Origin: Mycobacterium sp. 1465703.0
GTDB taxonomy: Bacteria; Actinomycetota; Actinomycetes; Mycobacteriales; Mycobacteriaceae
DNA length: 63,338 nt
NCBI RefSeq assembly: GCF_001672975.1
Contig: NZ_LZKU01000053.1
Coordinates: 1-63,338, forward strand
Direction: 5' to 3'
In this document: positions 1-11,058 of the stretch, one piece after another
How positions within the stretch are numbered: the first letter of the stretch is position 1
Layout of the letters: every line of letters begins with the position of its first letter
The notes under the pieces: model-generated
The model's input: the letters and a program-made list of their open reading frames with translations, nothing else
Databases searched by the model: none
What the model was told of the DNA's origin: nothing
Program-made: the position numbers and the translations under genes

Positions 1-3000
1 CCGCACCGAAAGACCAGCACCCAACGACTTATTCATCGCGGCCACCAACCGCATCGCCGACAACGAATCCCCACCCAGGTCGAAGAACGAGTCATCCACC
101 CCAACCCGCTGCACACCCAGCACCTGAGCGAACACCCCCGCCAACACCTCCTCGACCGGGGTGCCCGCAGCGCGAAAACGGTTGACGTCCTTATAGTCCG
201 GGGCCGGCAGCGCGCGCTTGTCCAGCTTGCCGTTGACCGTCACCGGCAACTCGTCAAGCACCACCACCGCGGCCGGCACCATATAGGCCGGTAACCGCTC
301 CGCCAACGCCGCGCGCACCACGACCGGATCAGCGGTCCCGGTGATATAGCCCACCAGGCGCTTATCGCCGGGGCGGTCCTCGCGGGCCACCACCACCGCC
401 TGCTCAACCCCCGCCACACCGCTTAACGCGGACTGGACTTCGCCCAGCTCGATGCGATATCCGCGGATCTTGACCTGCTCATCGGCACGCCCCAGATACT
501 CCAACTGCCCATCAGCACACCACCGCACCAGGTCTCCGGTGCGATACATCCGTTGTCCCGCACTCCCGAACGGACACGCCACAAACCGCGACCCGGTCAA
601 CCCCGCCCGGCCCACATACCCCACACCGACGCCTCGACCGGCCACATACAACTCCCCCACCACACCCACCGGCACCGGACGCAACCACCCATCCAGCACA
701 AAAAAACCCAGATGCGCCAACGGCACCCCGACCGGACTGGCACTGCTCTCCACATCGCGGTCCACGATCTCGCGGAACGACGCATGCACCGTCGTCTCAG
801 TGGTGCCATACATATTGATCAGCCGCGGCAAACCCGGGTGACGGTCCAACCACCCGCTAAGGCGCTGAACTTCCAATGCCTCACCGGCGAAAATCACCGT
901 CTCAAGTTTGAGCTGATCAGCCAGCTCCGGTGCCATCGCATCGGCGGTTTGCAGCGCATAAAACGCCGACGGCGTCTGGCTCAACACACTGACCTGCTCG
1001 CGAATCAGCAAGGCGTGCAGGTCTTCTGGTGAGCGAGTCACCGACTCCGGCACCACCACCAGCCGCCCACCACCCAGCAGCGCACCGAAGATCTCACACA
1101 CCGACACGTCGAAAGCCAACGAATGCCATTGAGACCAAACCTGACCCGGCAACTCCAAGCTTTCGTCCAGCGACACCAACAGCTCGATCACATTGCGGTG
1201 GGTAATCGCCACCCCCTTGGGCACACCGGTCGTGCCCGAGGTGTAAATCAGGTAGGCAATGTCATCGGCCGCGGGCGCCGGCAGCGCGGTGGACGGATAC
1301 GTCTGGATCCGGGGATCGGCGATATCGATGACCGCCACGTCATGGCCGTCGAGTCGCTCGGCCAACTCGTTGGTAGTGATCGCCGCGATCGGCGCGGCAT
1401 CGCCGACCATGAATGCGATGCGCGCCGCCGGCACCGCCGGGTCGATCGGCAGATACGCCGCCCCGGTCTTCAGCACCGCCAGAATCGCCACGACCGCCTC
1501 GGCCGACCGCGAAAACAGCAGCGCCACACACTGTCCCGGACCCGCACCGACGCCGGCCAACAAGCGCGCCAACCGGTTCGCCGCCTCATCCAGCTCGCGG
1601 TAGCTCATAGACCGGCCGCCGAAGGTGATCGCCACCGCCTCCGGGGCATGGGCCACCTGCGCGGCAAACACCTCCGGAATCGACGCCGACACCGACACCG
1701 GCGCGCCCAACACCGCCCGGTTGGCCCACCCATCCAAACGCACGTACTCAGCAGCATCAAGCACATCCACCGACGACAGCCGCCGCGCCGGATCGACCGC
1801 CATCGCCACCAACACCCGCTCCAACCGGTCGATCAGCGTCTCAATGCTGCGGGCGTCGAAAACGTCGGTGCGAAACTCCACAGTCCCGCCGATCCCGGCG
1901 GGCTCACCTGCCCGGCTCCAGCGTTCCGAGAGGGTGAATGTCAGGTCCATGCGGGCGGTGTGGGTGTCCAGCGGCAGCGAAGTGACCTGCAGATCACCCA
2001 ACGCCAGCGCGGCGGGCTCACCCGTGCCCAGCCCAGGCAGGTTCTGCCAGGCCAACATCACCTGGACCAACGGATGATGAGTCAACGAACGGGCCGGATT
2101 GAGCCGTTCCACCAGCACCTCGAAAGGCAAATCCTGGTGGTCATAGGCGGCCAGGCTGCGTTGTTGGACCTGGGCCAAAAGCTCAGCGAAGGTCGGATTG
2201 CCCGCCATATCGACCCGCAGCACCAAGGTGTTGACGAAAAAGCCCACCAGTTCATCCAGCGCGGGATCGCGCCGTCCGGCGACCGGGAACCCCACCGCCA
2301 CATCGGAACTCGCACTGAGCTTGGACAGCAGCACCGCCAGCGCAGCCTGGATGACCATGAAGCTGCTCGCCTTATGCTCGCGCGCCACCTGAGCAACCTG
2401 TCGCTGCAGCTGCGCGGGCCAGTCCACCACCACACTGGCACCGCGGTAATCGGCAACCGGTGGATAGGGCCGATCGGTGGGCAGCTGTAAGCGCTCGGGC
2501 ATCCCGGCTAGGGTGTCGGCCCAGTAGGCCAGCTGCGCAACGATGAGGCTGTCGCTGTCGTCGAAATCACCAAGGACTTCGCGCTGCCACAGCGTGTAAT
2601 CCACGTACTGCACCGGCAACGGCGCCCAGTCGGGTGCATGTCTGGCACACCGGCTGGCATACGCCGCACCCAGATCGCGCACCAGCGGGGTGATCGACCA
2701 CCCGTCAGCAGCAATATGGTGTACTGCGGCCACCAGCACGTGCTCTTCCGCGGTGAGACGGAAAAGCCTTGCCCGCAACGGAATCTCGGCGGCCAAATCA
2801 AAACCATGCCCCGCCACTTCGGCGATGGCCTGCTGCAGCCGATCCCCCGACCAGCCGCTGGCGTCAACAACCTGCCACCCAAAATCCACCCGCTCAGCGG
2901 GCATCACCACCTGCTGCGGCACGCCGTCGGCCGCGGCAAACACGGTGCGCAGACTCTCATGGCGACCCACCACATCCGCCAACGCCACACACAACGCATC

Positions 3001-3130
3001 AGCATCAAGGCGCCCACTCAACCTCAACGCCACCGCCATGTTGTAAACCGGCGAGGGCCCTTCAAGTTGATGGATAAACCACAACCGGGACTGGGCAAAC
3101 GACAACGGCACCGCCGCGGGCCGCTGCCGC
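1..3130 (-). other. NRPS module 3: C3-A3-T3, apparently functional
   Basis: C3 has an intact [13 protein letters not shown] motif near 2690-2730. A3 has normal [11 protein letters not shown] and A8 [15 protein letters not shown]5 is [10 protein letters not shown]3 is [12 protein letters not shown] at the window edge (Ser 64-66). The aligned specificity residues read D-V-C-S-I-A-M-V-H-K. The last four resemble threonine codes (MVHK), but the first part does not, so no substrate is assigned. What follows T3 is outside the window. Confidence 0.85.
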
Positions 3131-6100
3131 ACCGTCAGCGCGGACCGCGCCCGTTCCCGGTCATGCGTTCTGATCCAGTTGGCCAGCCCGGCCACGGTGG
3201 GCGTCTGGAACAGTGCCTGAATGGGGACCTCGACACCGAGTTCAGCACGCACTCGCGCGATAAGCCGAGTCACCGACAGGGATTGCCCACCCAGGTCGAA
3301 AAACCCGTCGTCAATACCGACCAACGCGACGCCGAGAACCTCGCCGAACAGGCCGGCCAATACTTGTTCCCGCTCATCCCGCGGCGCCCGATACGCAGCC
3401 CCACTGCCAAACTCCGGGACGGGCAGCGCCCGGTTGTCGAGTTTGCCGTCGACAGTCAAAGGCAGTGAGTCCAACACCATGATCGCCGTCGGCACCATGA
3501 ACGCCGGTAATCGGGCCGCCATAAAACCTCGCAACTCAGCGGCTCGTTCGATCGCGGCGGGATCGTTGACGTATCCGGCCAACGACCCCACCCGGGTGCC
3601 CGGCAGGTACACATCCGACAGCGCCGCCTCGGTGGCACGGGTGTAGATCACGTCGACGAGCCCAGGTGTCGGCGACCAGGTCACCGCGGTCGCATATCCG
3701 AGTCGCTCGCCTAGCAGATGACACTGCTGCGGCAGCACCGCCTCCGGTGCCGATAGCCCGGCACGTAACTCGCTTACCGGCGCGCCCTCATCGGCGCTGG
3801 CCAGCGCCTCCGCCAGCGCCACATCCGGCCAGATCCCGGCATGCGGCACCCCGACCACTCGCAACTCCGGTACGTCCCGCGACTGCAGATATTCCCCCAG
3901 CGCGGCCAGGCCCTCGAACCGCTGCCACGGCTGCGACGGCAAGTCGCCCAGCGAGCGCACCTGCACCGGCGCTTTGCGCAGCACCACCTCATAGCGGTAA
4001 CCGCTCAGTTCATTGACAGCGCCCATTTGCTTGAGCTGTATGTCCACCGCGGCGACATCCGGAAGGTGCTGCGGCAAACCCGCAAAGAACTCCGGCGCCA
4101 AGAGCAGTTCCTGCTCGGCCGACATTTGCCGGCGCACCCGCTCAACGACCGCCGCGGCTACCTCACCACCGGCTGAATCGGTGCACACCACCCCGGTGGT
4201 GAACTCCCGCAACAACGAAAGGTTGCGCACGTCGCCGACGAACAACGCCCCGCCGGGCGCCAGCAGCTGCATCGCCACCGCCAGCACGTCCAGCAGATAA
4301 CCCGCACTGGGGAAGTACTGCACCACCGAGTTGAGCACCACGACATCGAAATGGCCCTCGGGCAGCCCCTCGGCCACATCTGCGGGCTGCACCCGCAGCC
4401 GCACCCGATTCCCCCACGGCTGCGATGGCACCGACGCCTGCAGTGTCTGGATCGTCGCCGCGGAAAAGTCGGTGCCCCAATATTCGTCGCAATCGGGGGC
4501 GAGGTGGGCCAGCAATAGCCCTGACCCCACCCCGATCTCTAGCACCCGCTGAGGCCGCAGTCCCCGGATCCGATCCACCACAGCCGTGCGCCATTCGCGC
4601 ATCTGCTCCAACGGGATCGGCGCCCCGGTGTAACTGCTGTTCCAGCCACCGAAGTCCTCCCCTAACAGCGCCGCCGCAGCCGCCTGGGACCTCGACCCCG
4701 AATACTGGCCCTCATGCACTCCTTGCCACTGCCCGACGAGTTGCGCTTCTCGCTCCGGCTCCCGGACCAGCACCGTCTCCTGATCCGGCACCACGTAGCC
4801 CACCAGCTGCTTGTCGCCGAGGCGGTCCTCACGCGCAATGACCGCTGCTCGCCCCACCCGGGGGTGGACCGCTAGCGCTGCTTGAACCTCGCCGAGTTCG
4901 AGGTGGTACCCGCCGATCTTGACCTGTTCATCGGCAGGCCCGACATATTGCAGCTGCCCGTCGCCACCCCAACGCACCAGGTCGCCGGTGCGATACATCC
5001 GGTCCCCGGACTCCCCGAACGGACACGCCACGAACCGCGACGCCGTCAAAGGTCCCCTGCCCAGATATCCGCACGCCAGCCCGGCGCCCGCCACGTACAA
5101 CTCACCGACCACACCGACCGGAACCGGACGCAAGCACCGATCCAGCACAAACAACGCCGTCCCCGGCGCCGCCGAACCGATGGGCACCACTTCCGAGCCA
5201 GCTGTCGCCGTGTCGAAGGAAGCACACCACGTTTCGGTCTTGAGGTAGGCGTTGACCAGCACCCGCCCGGGGCCCCACCGGTCGACTAGCTCGGCCGGGC
5301 AGGGCTCACCGGCCACAACCAGTGCCGCCGACCCCAGACCGTGGGGCGAAAGCAGTCCCACCGCGGACGGTGTCTGGCTCAACACGCTGACCTCTTCGGT
5401 CACCAACAGGTCGTGGAAATCCTCCGGCGAGCGCAGCACCGCGTCCGGCACCACCACCAGCCGCCCGCCGTGCAGCAGCGCACCGAAGATCTCCCATGCC
5501 GAGTAGTCGAAGGCCAACGAGTGACATTGCGACCACACCTGCCCCGCGGACAGCTCCAGGCCTACGTCGAGCGAGTCGAACAGCCGGGTCAGGTTGCGAT
5601 GGGTGACCGCCACCCCCGCCGGAACACCGCCGGCACCCGAACGGTAGGTGATGTAAGCGATGTCGTCCGCGGTTGGCGCTGGTAACGCGGTGGCGGGATT
5701 CCCCTGGATTCGGGGGTCCTCGACGTCGATGACCTGCAGACCTTGGCCATCGAGCCGTTCTACCAGCCCCGCGGTAGTGATCGCGGCGATCGGTGCGGCG
5801 TCGGCCAGCATGTGCGCGATCCGGCTGTCGGGATGCGCCGGCTCGATCGGCAGATAGGCCGCCCCTGTCTTCAGCACGCCCAGCACCGCCACGACCGCCT
5901 CGGCCGAGCGCGAAAACAGCAGCGCCACGGACTGTCCCGGGCGCGCCCCGTAGCCGGCCAACAGGTGGGCCAACCGATTGCCGGCCTCATCGAGCTCGCG
6001 GTAAGTCCACGAACGTTCCCCGCATGTCAGCGCCACCGCATCCGGTGTGCGGACTACCTGCGCGGCAAACAACGCCGGAATCGACATCGGTGTACTCACC

Positions 6101-9100
6101 GGCTGGGTCAACACCGCCCGGTTCGCCCACCCGTCCAGAAGCGCGTGTTCACCAGCATCCAGCAGGTCAATGGACGAGAGCCGCCGGGTGGGATCGGCGG
6201 TCATCGCCGCCAACACCCGACGCAATCGCTCGATCAGCGTTTCGATGCTGCGGGCGTCGAAAACGTCGGTGCGAAATTCCACCGCCCCGCCGATCCCTGC
6301 GGGCTCACCGGCCTGTGTCCAGCGTTCGGCCAGCGTGAACGCGAGATCCATCCGGGCCGTCTCGGTGTCCACCGGCAGCGGCGTGACCTGCAGATCACCC
6401 AACGTCGCCCCGGCGGGCTCAGAACTCTGCCAGCCGACTGACACCTGGACCAGCGGATGATGGGTCAGGCTTCGGGTGGGGCTGAGCCGCTCCACCAGCA
6501 GCTCGAAGGGCACGTCCTGTCGCTCATAGGCGGCCAGACTGCGCTGGCGCACCTGGGCCAGCAGCTCGGCGACGGTGGGATCCCCGGCCAGGTCGATCTG
6601 CAGCACCAAGGTGTTGGCAAAAACACCAACCAGCTCATCGAGCGCGGGGTCGCGCCGACCCGCGACCGGCAAACCCACCGCCACATTGCTGCTGGCGCTG
6701 AGTTGAGAGAGCAACGCGGCGAGGGCGGCCTGGATGACCATGAAACTGGTCGCGTTGTGCTCACGACCTAACCGGGCAACCTGCTGCTGCAGCTGCGCCG
6801 GCCAGTCCACCGTCGCGCTGGCACCGCGGTAATCGGCAACCGGCGGGTACGGCCGATCGATGGGCAACCGCAGGCACTCAGGTATCCCGGTCAGGACCTC
6901 CTGCCAGTAGGCCAGCTGGCCGGCGATGGGGCTGCTGCCGTCGTCCAACTGGGCGCGTTGCCGCAGCGTGTAATCGACGTATTGCAAGGGCAAGGCATCC
7001 AAGTCGGGGGCTTGCCCCGCACACCGGCTGGCATATGCCACATCCAGATCACGCGTCAGCGAACTGATCGACCGCTCATCGGAGGCGATACCGTGCACCA
7101 CGGCCACCAGCACGTTTTCATCGTCGGCGATGCGGAAAAGCCTTGCCCACAAAGGGATCTCGGCTGCCAGGTCAAACGGGTGACGCACCGCGCGCCCGAT
7201 GGCCTCGTTCAGCCGATCTGCCGGCCAGTCGGCGGCATCAACAATGTCCCAGCCGAAGTCGGCCCGCTCGGCGGGCACCACTACCTGCTGAGGAATCCCC
7301 TCGACAGAAGGGAACCGCGTCCGCAGACTCTCATGACGGCCCACCACGTCGCCGAGTGCAACACCCAACGCTTCAACGTCGAGGCGCCCGCGCAACCGCA
7401 ATGCCACAGCCAGGTTGTGGACCGCTGAGGGCCCGTGCAGCTGGTCAAGGAACCACAACCGACTTTGGGCAAACGACAATGGAACGACCGGAGACCCGGC
7501 ACCGGCCACCGACGGCTCGAGCCCGCGCGTATCTGCACCAATCAGGGACGCCAACTGGGCAACGGTGGGCGTCTCGAACACCGCACGCACCGAAAGATCC
7601 GCATCCAGGGTGGCCTTGATCGCGGCAACCACCCGCATCGCCAACAGCGAATCCCCACCCAACTCGAAAAATGAGTCGTCCACACCGACGCGCTCGATGC
7701 CGAGCACCCGGGCGTAAATGTCGGCGAGGATCTCCTCGGTGTGGTTGGCCGGGGCGCGGTAACGATCGACACCGTGATATTCCGGTGCCGGCAGAGCCCG
7801 TTTGTCGACTTTGCCGTTGACCGTCAACGGCAACGCCGCCAAGCCCACCACCGCCGCCGGCACCATGTAGGCGGGTAGCCGCTCGGCCAGTGCGCTGCGG
7901 ACCTCGGAAGGATCGGCCGTGCCGGTGACATAGCCCACCAGGCGCTTGTCACCGGGGCGGTCCTCGCGGACGATCACTACCGCCTGATCCACGCCGTTCA
8001 GCCCGGACAGCACCGCCTGCACCTCACCCAGCTCGATGCGATAGCCGCGGATCTTGACCTGCTCATCGGCGCGCCCCAGATACCGCAACTGCCCGTCAGC
8101 GCCCCAACACACCAGATCCCCGGTGCGATACATGCGAGCGCCGGGGCCGCCGAACGGGCACGCCACAAACCGTGACGCCGTCAAACCGGCCCGACGTAGG
8201 TAGCCGACACCGACGCCTCGACCGGCCACGTACAGCTCCCCGACCACCCCGGCCGGCACCGGACGCAACCACCCATCCAGCACAAAAAGCGCCGCCCCCG
8301 AGACCGGCGAACCGATCGGCAGACTCCCCGATCCCGGGGTCAATGGCGCGCTGATTGCGACGTCTACCGTCGTCTCGGTCGGGCCGTAGACGTTGATCAT
8401 CACCCGTCCGGTCGCCCACCGGTCCACCACGTCGGCAGGGCAGGGCTCAGCACCCACCAGCAAAGCCACCGACTCCAAGCCCGTAGGTGACAGCACGCCC
8501 AGCGCGGAGCCGGTTTGGCTTAATACGCTGACCTGCTCGGCAACAAGCAGGGCGTGGAAGTCTTGGGGTGAGCGCGCCACCGCTTCGGGCACCACCACCA
8601 GCCGGCCACCACCGAGCAGCGCACCGAAGATCTCCTGGACGGAGGCGTCGAAGCCCAACGAATGCCACTGTGACCACACGCCCTCTGCTGGCAGAGTTGC
8701 ATGCAGCGATCCCACTAGCTGTACGACGTTATGGTGGGTAATGGCCACGCCTTTGGGGACGCCGGTGGTGCCAGAGGTATAGATCAGGTACGCGATGTTG
8801 TCGGGCGCCGGCGCCGGTAGCGCGGTGTTGGGTTGGGTCTCGACAACGGGGTCGCCGATATCGAGGACGGGCAGATCGCACCCCGCTAGCCGCGCGCGCA
8901 GGCCGCCGGTGGTGATCACGGCTGTCGGCGCGGCGTCGGCGAGCATGAACTCCATCCGGCCCGCTGGCAGAGCCGGGTCGATCGGCAGGTAGGCGGCCCC
9001 CGTTTTCAGCACGGACAAAATGGCCACGATCGCTTCGGCCGAACGCGAAAACAGCAGCGCCACAGAGTTTCCCGGACCCGCGCCTTGGCCACGCAGCCGG

Positions 9101-10623
9101 TGCGCCAACCGGTTCGCGGCCTCATCGAGCTCCCGATACGTCATGGAGCGGCCCTCGAAGGTGAGCGCCACCGCCTCGGGGGTGCGCGCCACCTGCGCGG
9201 CGAACAACGCCGGAATCGACACCGGAGCACTTCCCGGTTCGGTCAGCGCCGCCCGGTTACCCCACTCACCCAGCCGCGCGTGCTCACTGCCATCCAGCAT
9301 GTCCAGTGACGACAGTGACCGCTCCGGCTGAGCGATCATCGCCGCCAGCACGCGCTCCAAGCGCTGGGTTAAATCGTCGGCGTCGCTATTAGTAAACAGC
9401 TCCCCGGCACCCGCCGCGCTTAGAAAAAGCTGATCACCATCTCTTGTGAATAGCAGTCCGAATTGGTCCACCAAGCCAGAATTAGTCAGGGTCGCCTCTG
9501 CCGGGTAACCATTAAGATCCGCCATATATGTAGGCGGAATGAAATTAACAGCTACTCGATTCGTCGCACGCCTGAAGCCGTGCAGTCGCGCCTTCTGTTC
9601 AATAACGTGCACCGGGAACCGCTGATGTTGTAATGCTTCTCGTAATCTGGTATCGACATGCTCGCAAAAAGCGGCTACCGTCGATCCGGGCGAAGCTTTC
9701 ACCATTAACGGCACAGCCCCGGACACCATTCCGGGCACCAGCCTTGCTTCGGGACGCACGCGCCGTGTTACCGGAAAATCGAGCACCACCTCCGAAGCCT
9801 CGACATCATAGCCGCGCACCAGCAGCGCGCATGCCGCGGTAATCACCGACGAGCGACGCACCCCCAACGCCTGCGACAGATCGCGAATGCCGCCAACGAT
9901 GACAGGATCGATTTCGGTCGGCGCAGAACAACCATCCGAGTCACCCCGGCCCGTGTCATTCGCTAACCGATAACGCAGTTCTCTTTCCGGGGGAAGGTTA
10001 TTGGTCCAATAAGCCTGATCATCGAGATATTCAGGAGAGGTCTCGTATTCTAATTCATACTCAACCAAATCACGCAGCGAACCGAAAAAATTGGGAGGAA
10101 TCAGATCCCCAGAAGTAATTGCATTGTAGACCGCTGCAATCCGATGACAGAAAAGACCCAGTCCTAGTCCGTCCGCCACTATATGATGGCAGCATAGGAA
10201 ACAATAAAATTCATCTACCTGCGTCTGCAGCAAAGCGAATTTGAACAGCGGGCCGCTTAGCGGCATCGGCGTCCCTTGTATCGATGCCGCTAACCGATGT
10301 GCGTCTTCTGTGGGGTCCGCTGAGCCCCTGAGGTCATAGCGAGCGAGCTCGATGTCGGGGTAATCAACCAGCTTTTGGAAAACCTGACCATCTACCTGGA
10401 AAAACGAGGCTCTCAGGGGCTCAGCCTCGTGCACGACTTGACGGATCGCAGCCTCAAGCGAAGGAGTATCGACTGGACCCGCGATGCGCACCAACGCACC
10501 CAGCTGCCACTTGGCACCAAAGCGACCCGATTCCTCGGCAAGCCAAATGTCCAGCTGCGCCCGCGTTAGCGGAAGGAGATGATTGTGAAGTTCTGCGTTA
10601 GCCCCCGATGAGGGCCGGCTCAC
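1..10623 (-). CDS. Non-ribosomal peptide synthetase, three modules visible, C-terminus beyond left edge
   Basis: A single open minus-strand frame runs from a GTG at 10623 to base 1 (3541 codons, no stop), so the protein is partial. Carrier serines lie in the same frame at 7648-7650, 3280-3282 and 64-66. Domain order by residue: C1 ~10-440 (CHHIVADG), A1 ~450-960, T1 Ser992, C2 ~1010-1440, A2 ~1450-2350 with a methyltransferase inserted near 1990-2230, T2 Ser2448, C3 ~2480-2900, A3 ~2910-3490, T3 Ser3520. No epimerization or thioesterase domain is seen. C1 begins [16 protein letters not shown], the style of the first C domain of mycobacterial Mps1 and Nrp, consistent with acyl-chain initiation (inference). 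The start is chosen from the GTGA overlap with the mbtH-like gene. The first ~1.2 kb looks less GC-rich than the rest. Module 2 has altered active-site motifs (separate entry). Neighbours point to a glycopeptidolipid-like product. Confidence 0.96.
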   Translation of the reverse strand, partial: MSRPSSGANAELHNHLLPLTRAQLDIWLAEESGRFGAKWQLGALVRIAGPVDTPSLEAAIRQVVHEAEPLRASFFQVDGQVFQKLVDYPDIELARYDLRGSADPTEDAHRLAASIQGTPMPLSGPLFKFALLQTQVDEFYCFLCCHHIVADGLGLGLFCHRIAAVYNAITSGDLIPPNFFGSLRDLVEYELEYETSPEYLDDQAYWTNNLPPERELRYRLANDTGRGDSDGCSAPTEIDPVIVGGIRDLSQALGVRRSSVITAACALLVRGYDVEASEVVLDFPVTRRVRPEARLVPGMVSGAVPLMVKASPGSTVAAFCEHVDTRLREALQHQRFPVHVIEQKARLHGFRRATNRVAVNFIPPTYMADLNGYPAEATLTNSGLVDQFGLLFTRDGDQLFLSAAGAGELFTNSDADDLTQRLERVLAAMIAQPERSLSSLDMLDGSEHARLGEWGNRAALTEPGSAPVSIPALFAAQVARTPEAVALTFEGRSMTYRELDEAANRLAHRLRGQGAGPGNSVALLFSRSAEAIVAILSVLKTGAAYLPIDPALPAGRMEFMLADAAPTAVITTGGLRARLAGCDLPVLDIGDPVVETQPNTALPAPAPDNIAYLIYTSGTTGVPKGVAITHHNVVQLVGSLHATLPAEGVWSQWHSLGFDASVQEIFGALLGGGRLVVVPEAVARSPQDFHALLVAEQVSVLSQTGSALGVLSPTGLESVALLVGAEPCPADVVDRWATGRVMINVYGPTETTVDVAISAPLTPGSGSLPIGSPVSGAALFVLDGWLRPVPAGVVGELYVAGRGVGVGYLRRAGLTASRFVACPFGGPGARMYRTGDLVCWGADGQLRYLGRADEQVKIRGYRIELGEVQAVLSGLNGVDQAVVIVREDRPGDKRLVGYVTGTADPSEVRSALAERLPAYMVPAAVVGLAALPLTVNGKVDKRALPAPEYHGVDRYRAPANHTEEILADIYARVLGIERVGVDDSFFELGGDSLLAMRVVAAIKATLDADLSVRAVFETPTVAQLASLIGADTRGLEPSVAGAGSPVVPLSFAQSRLWFLDQLHGPSAVHNLAVALRLRGRLDVEALGVALGDVVGRHESLRTRFPSVEGIPQQVVVPAERADFGWDIVDAADWPADRLNEAIGRAVRHPFDLAAEIPLWARLFRIADDENVLVAVVHGIASDERSISSLTRDLDVAYASRCAGQAPDLDALPLQYVDYTLRQRAQLDDGSSPIAGQLAYWQEVLTGIPECLRLPIDRPYPPVADYRGASATVDWPAQLQQQVARLGREHNATSFMVIQAALAALLSQLSASSNVAVGLPVAGRRDPALDELVGVFANTLVLQIDLAGDPTVAELLAQVRQRSLAAYERQDVPFELLVERLSPTRSLTHHPLVQVSVGWQSSEPAGATLGDLQVTPLPVDTETARMDLAFTLAERWTQAGEPAGIGGAVEFRTDVFDARSIETLIERLRRVLAAMTADPTRRLSSIDLLDAGEHALLDGWANRAVLTQPVSTPMSIPALFAAQVVRTPDAVALTCGERSWTYRELDEAGNRLAHLLAGYGARPGQSVALLFSRSAEAVVAVLGVLKTGAAYLPIEPAHPDSRIAHMLADAAPIAAITTAGLVERLDGQGLQVIDVEDPRIQGNPATALPAPTADDIAYITYRSGAGGVPAGVAVTHRNLTRLFDSLDVGLELSAGQVWSQCHSLAFDYSAWEIFGALLHGGRLVVVPDAVLRSPEDFHDLLVTEEVSVLSQTPSAVGLLSPHGLGSAALVVAGEPCPAELVDRWGPGRVLVNAYLKTETWCASFDTATAGSEVVPIGSAAPGTALFVLDRCLRPVPVGVVGELYVAGAGLACGYLGRGPLTASRFVACPFGESGDRMYRTGDLVRWGGDGQLQYVGPADEQVKIGGYHLELGEVQAALAVHPRVGRAAVIAREDRLGDKQLVGYVVPDQETVLVREPEREAQLVGQWQGVHEGQYSGSRSQAAAAALLGEDFGGWNSSYTGAPIPLEQMREWRTAVVDRIRGLRPQRVLEIGVGSGLLLAHLAPDCDEYWGTDFSAATIQTLQASVPSQPWGNRVRLRVQPADVAEGLPEGHFDVVVLNSVVQYFPSAGYLLDVLAVAMQLLAPGGALFVGDVRNLSLLREFTTGVVCTDSAGGEVAAAVVERVRRQMSAEQELLLAPEFFAGLPQHLPDVAAVDIQLKQMGAVNELSGYRYEVVLRKAPVQVRSLGDLPSQPWQRFEGLAALGEYLQSRDVPELRVVGVPHAGIWPDVALAEALASADEGAPVSELRAGLSAPEAVLPQQCHLLGERLGYATAVTWSPTPGLVDVIYTRATEAALSDVYLPGTRVGSLAGYVNDPAAIERAAELRGFMAARLPAFMVPTAIMVLDSLPLTVDGKLDNRALPVPEFGSGAAYRAPRDEREQVLAGLFGEVLGVALVGIDDGFFDLGGQSLSVTRLIARVRAELGVEVPIQALFQTPTVAGLANWIRTHDRERARSALTVRQRPAAVPLSFAQSRLWFIHQLEGPSPVYNMAVALRLSGRLDADALCVALADVVGRHESLRTVFAAADGVPQQVVMPAERVDFGWQVVDASGWSGDRLQQAIAEVAGHGFDLAAEIPLRARLFRLTAEEHVLVAAVHHIAADGWSITPLVRDLGAAYASRCARHAPDWAPLPVQYVDYTLWQREVLGDFDDSDSLIVAQLAYWADTLAGMPERLQLPTDRPYPPVADYRGASVVVDWPAQLQRQVAQVAREHKASSFMVIQAALAVLLSKLSASSDVAVGFPVAGRRDPALDELVGFFVNTLVLRVDMAGNPTFAELLAQVQQRSLAAYDHQDLPFEVLVERLNPARSLTHHPLVQVMLAWQNLPGLGTGEPAALALGDLQVTSLPLDTHTARMDLTFTLSERWSRAGEPAGIGGTVEFRTDVFDARSIETLIDRLERVLVAMAVDPARRLSSVDVLDAAEYVRLDGWANRAVLGAPVSVSASIPEVFAAQVAHAPEAVAITFGGRSMSYRELDEAANRLARLLAGVGAGPGQCVALLFSRSAEAVVAILAVLKTGAAYLPIDPAVPAARIAFMVGDAAPIAAITTNELAERLDGHDVAVIDIADPRIQTYPSTALPAPAADDIAYLIYTSGTTGVPKGVAITHRNVIELLVSLDESLELPGQVWSQWHSLAFDVSVCEIFGALLGGGRLVVVPESVTRSPEDLHALLIREQVSVLSQTPSAFYALQTADAMAPELADQLKLETVIFAGEALEVQRLSGWLDRHPGLPRLINMYGTTETTVHASFREIVDRDVESSASPVGVPLAHLGFFVLDGWLRPVPVGVVGELYVAGRGVGVGYVGRAGLTGSRFVACPFGSAGQRMYRTGDLVRWCADGQLEYLGRADEQVKIRGYRIELGEVQSALSGVAGVEQAVVVAREDRPGDKRLVGYITGTADPVVVRAALAERLPAYMVPAAVVVLDELPVTVNGKLDKRALPAPDYKDVNRFRAAGTPVEEVLAGVFAQVLGVQRVGVDDSFFDLGGDSLSAMRLVAAMNKSLGAGLSVR
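3240..7590 (-). other. NRPS module 2: degenerate C2 and A2 with embedded methyltransferase, intact T2
   Basis: The C2 motif normally reading HHxxxDGWS reads HGIASDERS (7069-7095), so the catalytic second His is Gly. In A2, core A3 reads [12 protein letters not shown] instead of YTSGTTGxPKG, core A5 reads NAYLKTETW instead of NxYGPTE, and core A8 reads [14 protein letters not shown] instead of [13 protein letters not shown] methyltransferase domain (SAM loop [11 protein letters not shown] near 4530-4560, [13 protein letters not shown] near 4310-4350) is inserted after A8, where N-methyltransferase domains normally sit. T2 ([14 protein letters not shown], Ser at 3280-3282) looks normal. By residue content the condensation and adenylation activities are doubtful. 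Confidence 0.85.
7600..10596 (-). other. NRPS module 1: C1-A1-T1, apparently functional
   Basis: C1 keeps the catalytic motif as CHHIVADG. A1 keeps core A3 as [12 protein letters not shown]5 as NVYGPTETT and A8 as [15 protein letters not shown]1 is [12 protein letters not shown]. The specificity residues I can align to GrsA read D-A-Q-S-L-G-V-V-D-K ([29 protein letters not shown]). This differs at one position from the glutamine code DAQDLGVVDK, so Gln or Glu is the best guess. Boundaries are approximate; the code was aligned by eye. Confidence 0.85.
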
Positions 10624-10853
10624 TTCTCAGAACAGGACCGGCCCGCTGCCAGCCCCTCGGGCAGAATTGTGCACCGGGTGCCAGCGCCCTTGCTTTCGAT
10701 GTGGCCGAAACGAGCAGCCCAGCCTACTTCGCGGTAAACCACCGGCCAGCCAGCCGAGATGTGCTGGAAGGTCGGCCGGGGGCTACTTTGCTCCCCGCGG
10801 TTGGCCCTCACACGCGATCTGCGATACCTGTCATCAAACACAGTGATACTCAT
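10620..10853 (-). CDS. MbtH-like NRPS accessory protein, divergent
   Basis: A 77-residue protein starting [10 protein letters not shown]. MbtH-like proteins bind and activate NRPS adenylation domains and are usually encoded directly before the NRPS, as here. Aligned to the family, it keeps FDD near the N-terminus, the Q and S of Q-x-S-L-W-P, and GW of PAGW followed by VVY. It has Pro-Arg where Leu-Trp is expected (EQSSPRP) and lacks the C-terminal W-T-D-x-R-P (KGAGTR instead). The ATG at 10853 is preceded by AGGGGA about six bases upstream; a longer open frame to 10955 exists but adds nothing MbtH-like. The TGA at 10620-10622 overlaps the NRPS GTG (GTGA), indicating translational coupling. 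Family membership is likely; function is uncertain because two hallmark positions are lost. Confidence 0.72.
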   Translation of the reverse strand: MSITVFDDRYRRSRVRANRGEQSSPRPTFQHISAGWPVVYREVGWAARFGHIESKGAGTRCTILPEGLAAGRSCSEK

Positions 10854-10871
10854 CAATTCCCCTAGATCCCG

Positions 10872-10898
10872 ATTATCTAGTCGACATGAGTGGAACAA
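10872..10898 (-). promoter_or_regulatory. Possible promoter for the mbtH-like/NRPS operon
   Basis: On the minus strand GATAAT (10872-10877) lies 15 bases downstream of TTGTTC (10893-10898), and about 18 bases upstream of the MbtH-like ATG. Element matches are reasonable but not strong; this is a by-eye call. Confidence 0.35.
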
Positions 10899-10905
10899 GG
10901 TCCCT

Positions 10906-10928
10906 ACCCTACTCGAGTACAATAGGGT
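10906..10928. promoter_or_regulatory. Inverted repeat upstream of the mbtH-like promoter, possible operator
   Basis: ACCCTA (10906-10911) and TAGGGT (10923-10928) are inverted, and they enclose the perfect 10-base palindrome TACTCGAGTA (10910-10919). It lies just upstream of the candidate -35 box, where a regulator could act. No regulator gene lies nearby in the window. Confidence 0.35.
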
Positions 10929-11058
10929 GCCGATCGCCCGGTGACCAGGGGTCACGCGAAAAGGCTTGGGGTCATCACTTCAGCGGACAGAAACTACGCG
11001 TTTACCGCCGGTGGTGCCATGAAAGCCGCGCCTGCACGGCCCAGGGCTTCGGGCCAAG

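Noticed and set aside
1123..2490. Long plus-strand frame (455 codons) and similar ones at 2638, 5743 and 6958
   Set aside because: Antisense shadows of the NRPS caused by GC-biased third positions; Arg/His/Gln-rich with no family match.
3240..7590. Module 2 changes as simple frameshift damage
   Set aside because: Carrier serines and motifs of all modules share one frame and the altered motifs are clean substitutions, so no frameshift explains them.
1..10623. Epimerization domains in the NRPS, expected for D-residues of glycopeptidolipids
   Set aside because: After T1 and T2 the sequence passes straight into C domains; none is visible in this part, though one may follow T3 outside the window.
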